A stretch of 6,485 bases of DNA from Chloroflexota bacterium (GTDB lineage: Bacteria > Chloroflexota > Limnocylindria > Limnocylindrales > CSP1-4). Numbering within the stretch: position 1 is the first letter of the stretch; each line of letters starts with the position of its first letter. The position numbers were made by a program, and so were the translations under genes. Below the pieces are notes generated by a model. The model worked only from the letters and a program-made list of their open reading frames with translations. It had not been told where the DNA came from and made no database searches. Location of the stretch: assembly GCA_021812735.1 (NCBI GenBank), contig JAKAMV010000604.1:1-6485 (forward strand), read 5' to 3'. Shown here piece after piece: positions 6,030 to 6,485 of this stretch.

Positions 6030-6269
6030 CGTCCCTCGCGTCGCGGACTCGCCTCGGTGCTGTTCTCGTGATCCGCCCGTCCGCTTCCCACTCGCACGGA
6101 GCGAATATGCGGCGACTCGACGTCTCGAGCCAGTCAGGGCTGACGAACCGAGTTGCCTGGAGTGGCAACCAACAAGGGGCCCCGTGGCATAGCCGTGCCG
6201 CCCCTGCGATTGGTTGCGTTTCGTTCACAGATGCACGCGGGCCGCGGGCCCGATCGCGTCGGGGAGGAA
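6030..6269. other. Intergenic region downstream of the ATPase, no gene seen
   Basis: These 240 bp contain no convincing coding sequence. They are somewhat less GC-rich than the rest of the window, and most of their structure is the set of inverted repeats between 6152 and 6217. GTCAG/CTGAC (6133-6144) is a further small dyad. Confidence 0.55.
6152..6217. terminator. Overlapping inverted repeats, candidate terminator of the ATPase gene
   Basis: GCAACCAA (6165-6172) pairs perfectly with TTGGTTGC (6210-6217). Inside it, GGGGC (6176-6180) pairs with GCCCC (6200-6204), and GGCA (6186-6189) with TGCC (6196-6199), making a stacked hairpin. An alternative hairpin, GTTGCC (6152-6157) with GGCAAC (6164-6169), shares bases with the first stem, so the two cannot form together. 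The large hairpin is followed by GTTTCGTT, a weak T-tract. It lies about 135 bp after the ATPase stop. Terminator is the simplest reading; an element end is also possible. Confidence 0.4.
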
Positions 6270-6485
6270 ATGAGGCCGCTGCGCGGCTATTTCCGAGGCA
6301 GGCTCTTACCCCCGCCCGCGCGCGCCGACGACTTCCCGGTGTTGGTCGAGATCGAACGAGCGGCCGGGCAGCTGTTCCGGCCGCTGGGTGGGAATGATGG
6401 CCTGATTTGGCCCCACCGTGATGCTTGGATCTGGCCCCACCCCCGACCAGCGCCGATACCGTTACCCGGCGCCTCCCCGCGCGCG
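6270..6485 (+). pseudogene. Second GNAT acetyltransferase N-terminal fragment, interrupted, runs off window
   Basis: A frame from ATG 6270 stays open to the window end. Codons from 6315 read PARADDFPVLVEIERAAGQL followed by FRPLG, a typical GNAT N-terminus whose frame is intact, unlike the copy at 3797. At 6389 similarity to that copy stops abruptly: there the gene continues GMLVVADDEP, here it reads into GGNDGLIWPHRD, encoded by array C. It is therefore a truncated remnant of about 26 GNAT residues. A GGGGAGGA box sits at 6261-6268, only one base from the ATG, which is too close for a good start. The true ancestral start is uncertain. Confidence 0.65.
6403..6440. repeat. Array C: two direct repeats with 24-bp period at the window end
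   Basis: TGATTTGGCCCCACC (6403-6417) and GGATCTGGCCCCACC (6427-6441) are 24 bp apart and share TGGCCCCAC. A third unit at the same spacing is not visible. The array starts 15 bp inside the point (6389, beginning TGGGAATGATGG) where GNAT homology ends, as expected for the end of an inserted element whose body lies beyond 6485. It is reminiscent of IS21-family ends; unproven. Confidence 0.55.

Noticed and set aside
6061..6269. tRNA or attachment site downstream of the ATPase
   Set aside because: The inverted repeats do not fold into a cloverleaf and no TTC or anticodon arm could be placed; no integrase with a matching site is visible.

Overview
A GC-rich window (roughly 70% G+C by eye). Codon use, a GNAT remnant of a type common in Actinomycetota and Thr/Pro-rich linkers in an exported protein point to an actinomycete or a high-GC Chloroflexota relative. 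This is inference from style only. No rRNA, tRNA or CRISPR array was seen.

Layout, all genes on the + strand. (1) 2-1096: 3' part of a gene of unknown function that enters from outside the window, with a weak, degenerate resemblance to the tyrosine-recombinase fold. (2) 1097-1587: non-coding, with a strong GC hairpin. (3) 1588-3729: an intact exported glutamic peptidase (eqolisin, family G1) carrying four related beta-rich repeats at its C-terminus. (4) About 3797-4058: a GNAT acetyltransferase pseudogene that keeps its N-terminal end and apparently its extreme C-terminal end but has lost its catalytic core. (5) 4126-4204: array A, four repeats of about 21 bp. (6) 4224-4605: a rearranged second copy of the tail of gene 1, with a 42-bp segment inverted in place and a 168-bp in-frame deletion. 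(7) 4645-4736: array B, four head-to-tail 23-bp units; the last two hold a good promoter (TTGACT, 16-bp spacer, TATGAT). (8) 4761-6029: an intact AAA ATPase with a DUF4143/PD-(D/E)XK-like C-terminal part, expressed from that promoter. (9) 6030-6269: no gene, but overlapping inverted repeats that could act as a terminator. (10) 6270-6485: a second GNAT N-terminal fragment, cut off at 6388/6389 and followed by array C, two repeats with a 24-bp period, running out of the window.

The protease and the ATPase look like the only complete, functional genes. The rest of 3797-6485 reads as a genomic scar zone: two broken GNAT copies and a shuffled gene duplicate, with three unrelated short-repeat arrays at or near the points where homology breaks. 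The arrays resemble the multiple-repeat termini of IS21-family insertion sequences, but no transposase is present, so that identity is inference. The observations most worth following are array B, whose promoter appears to drive the ATPase gene, and the in-place 42-bp inversion.
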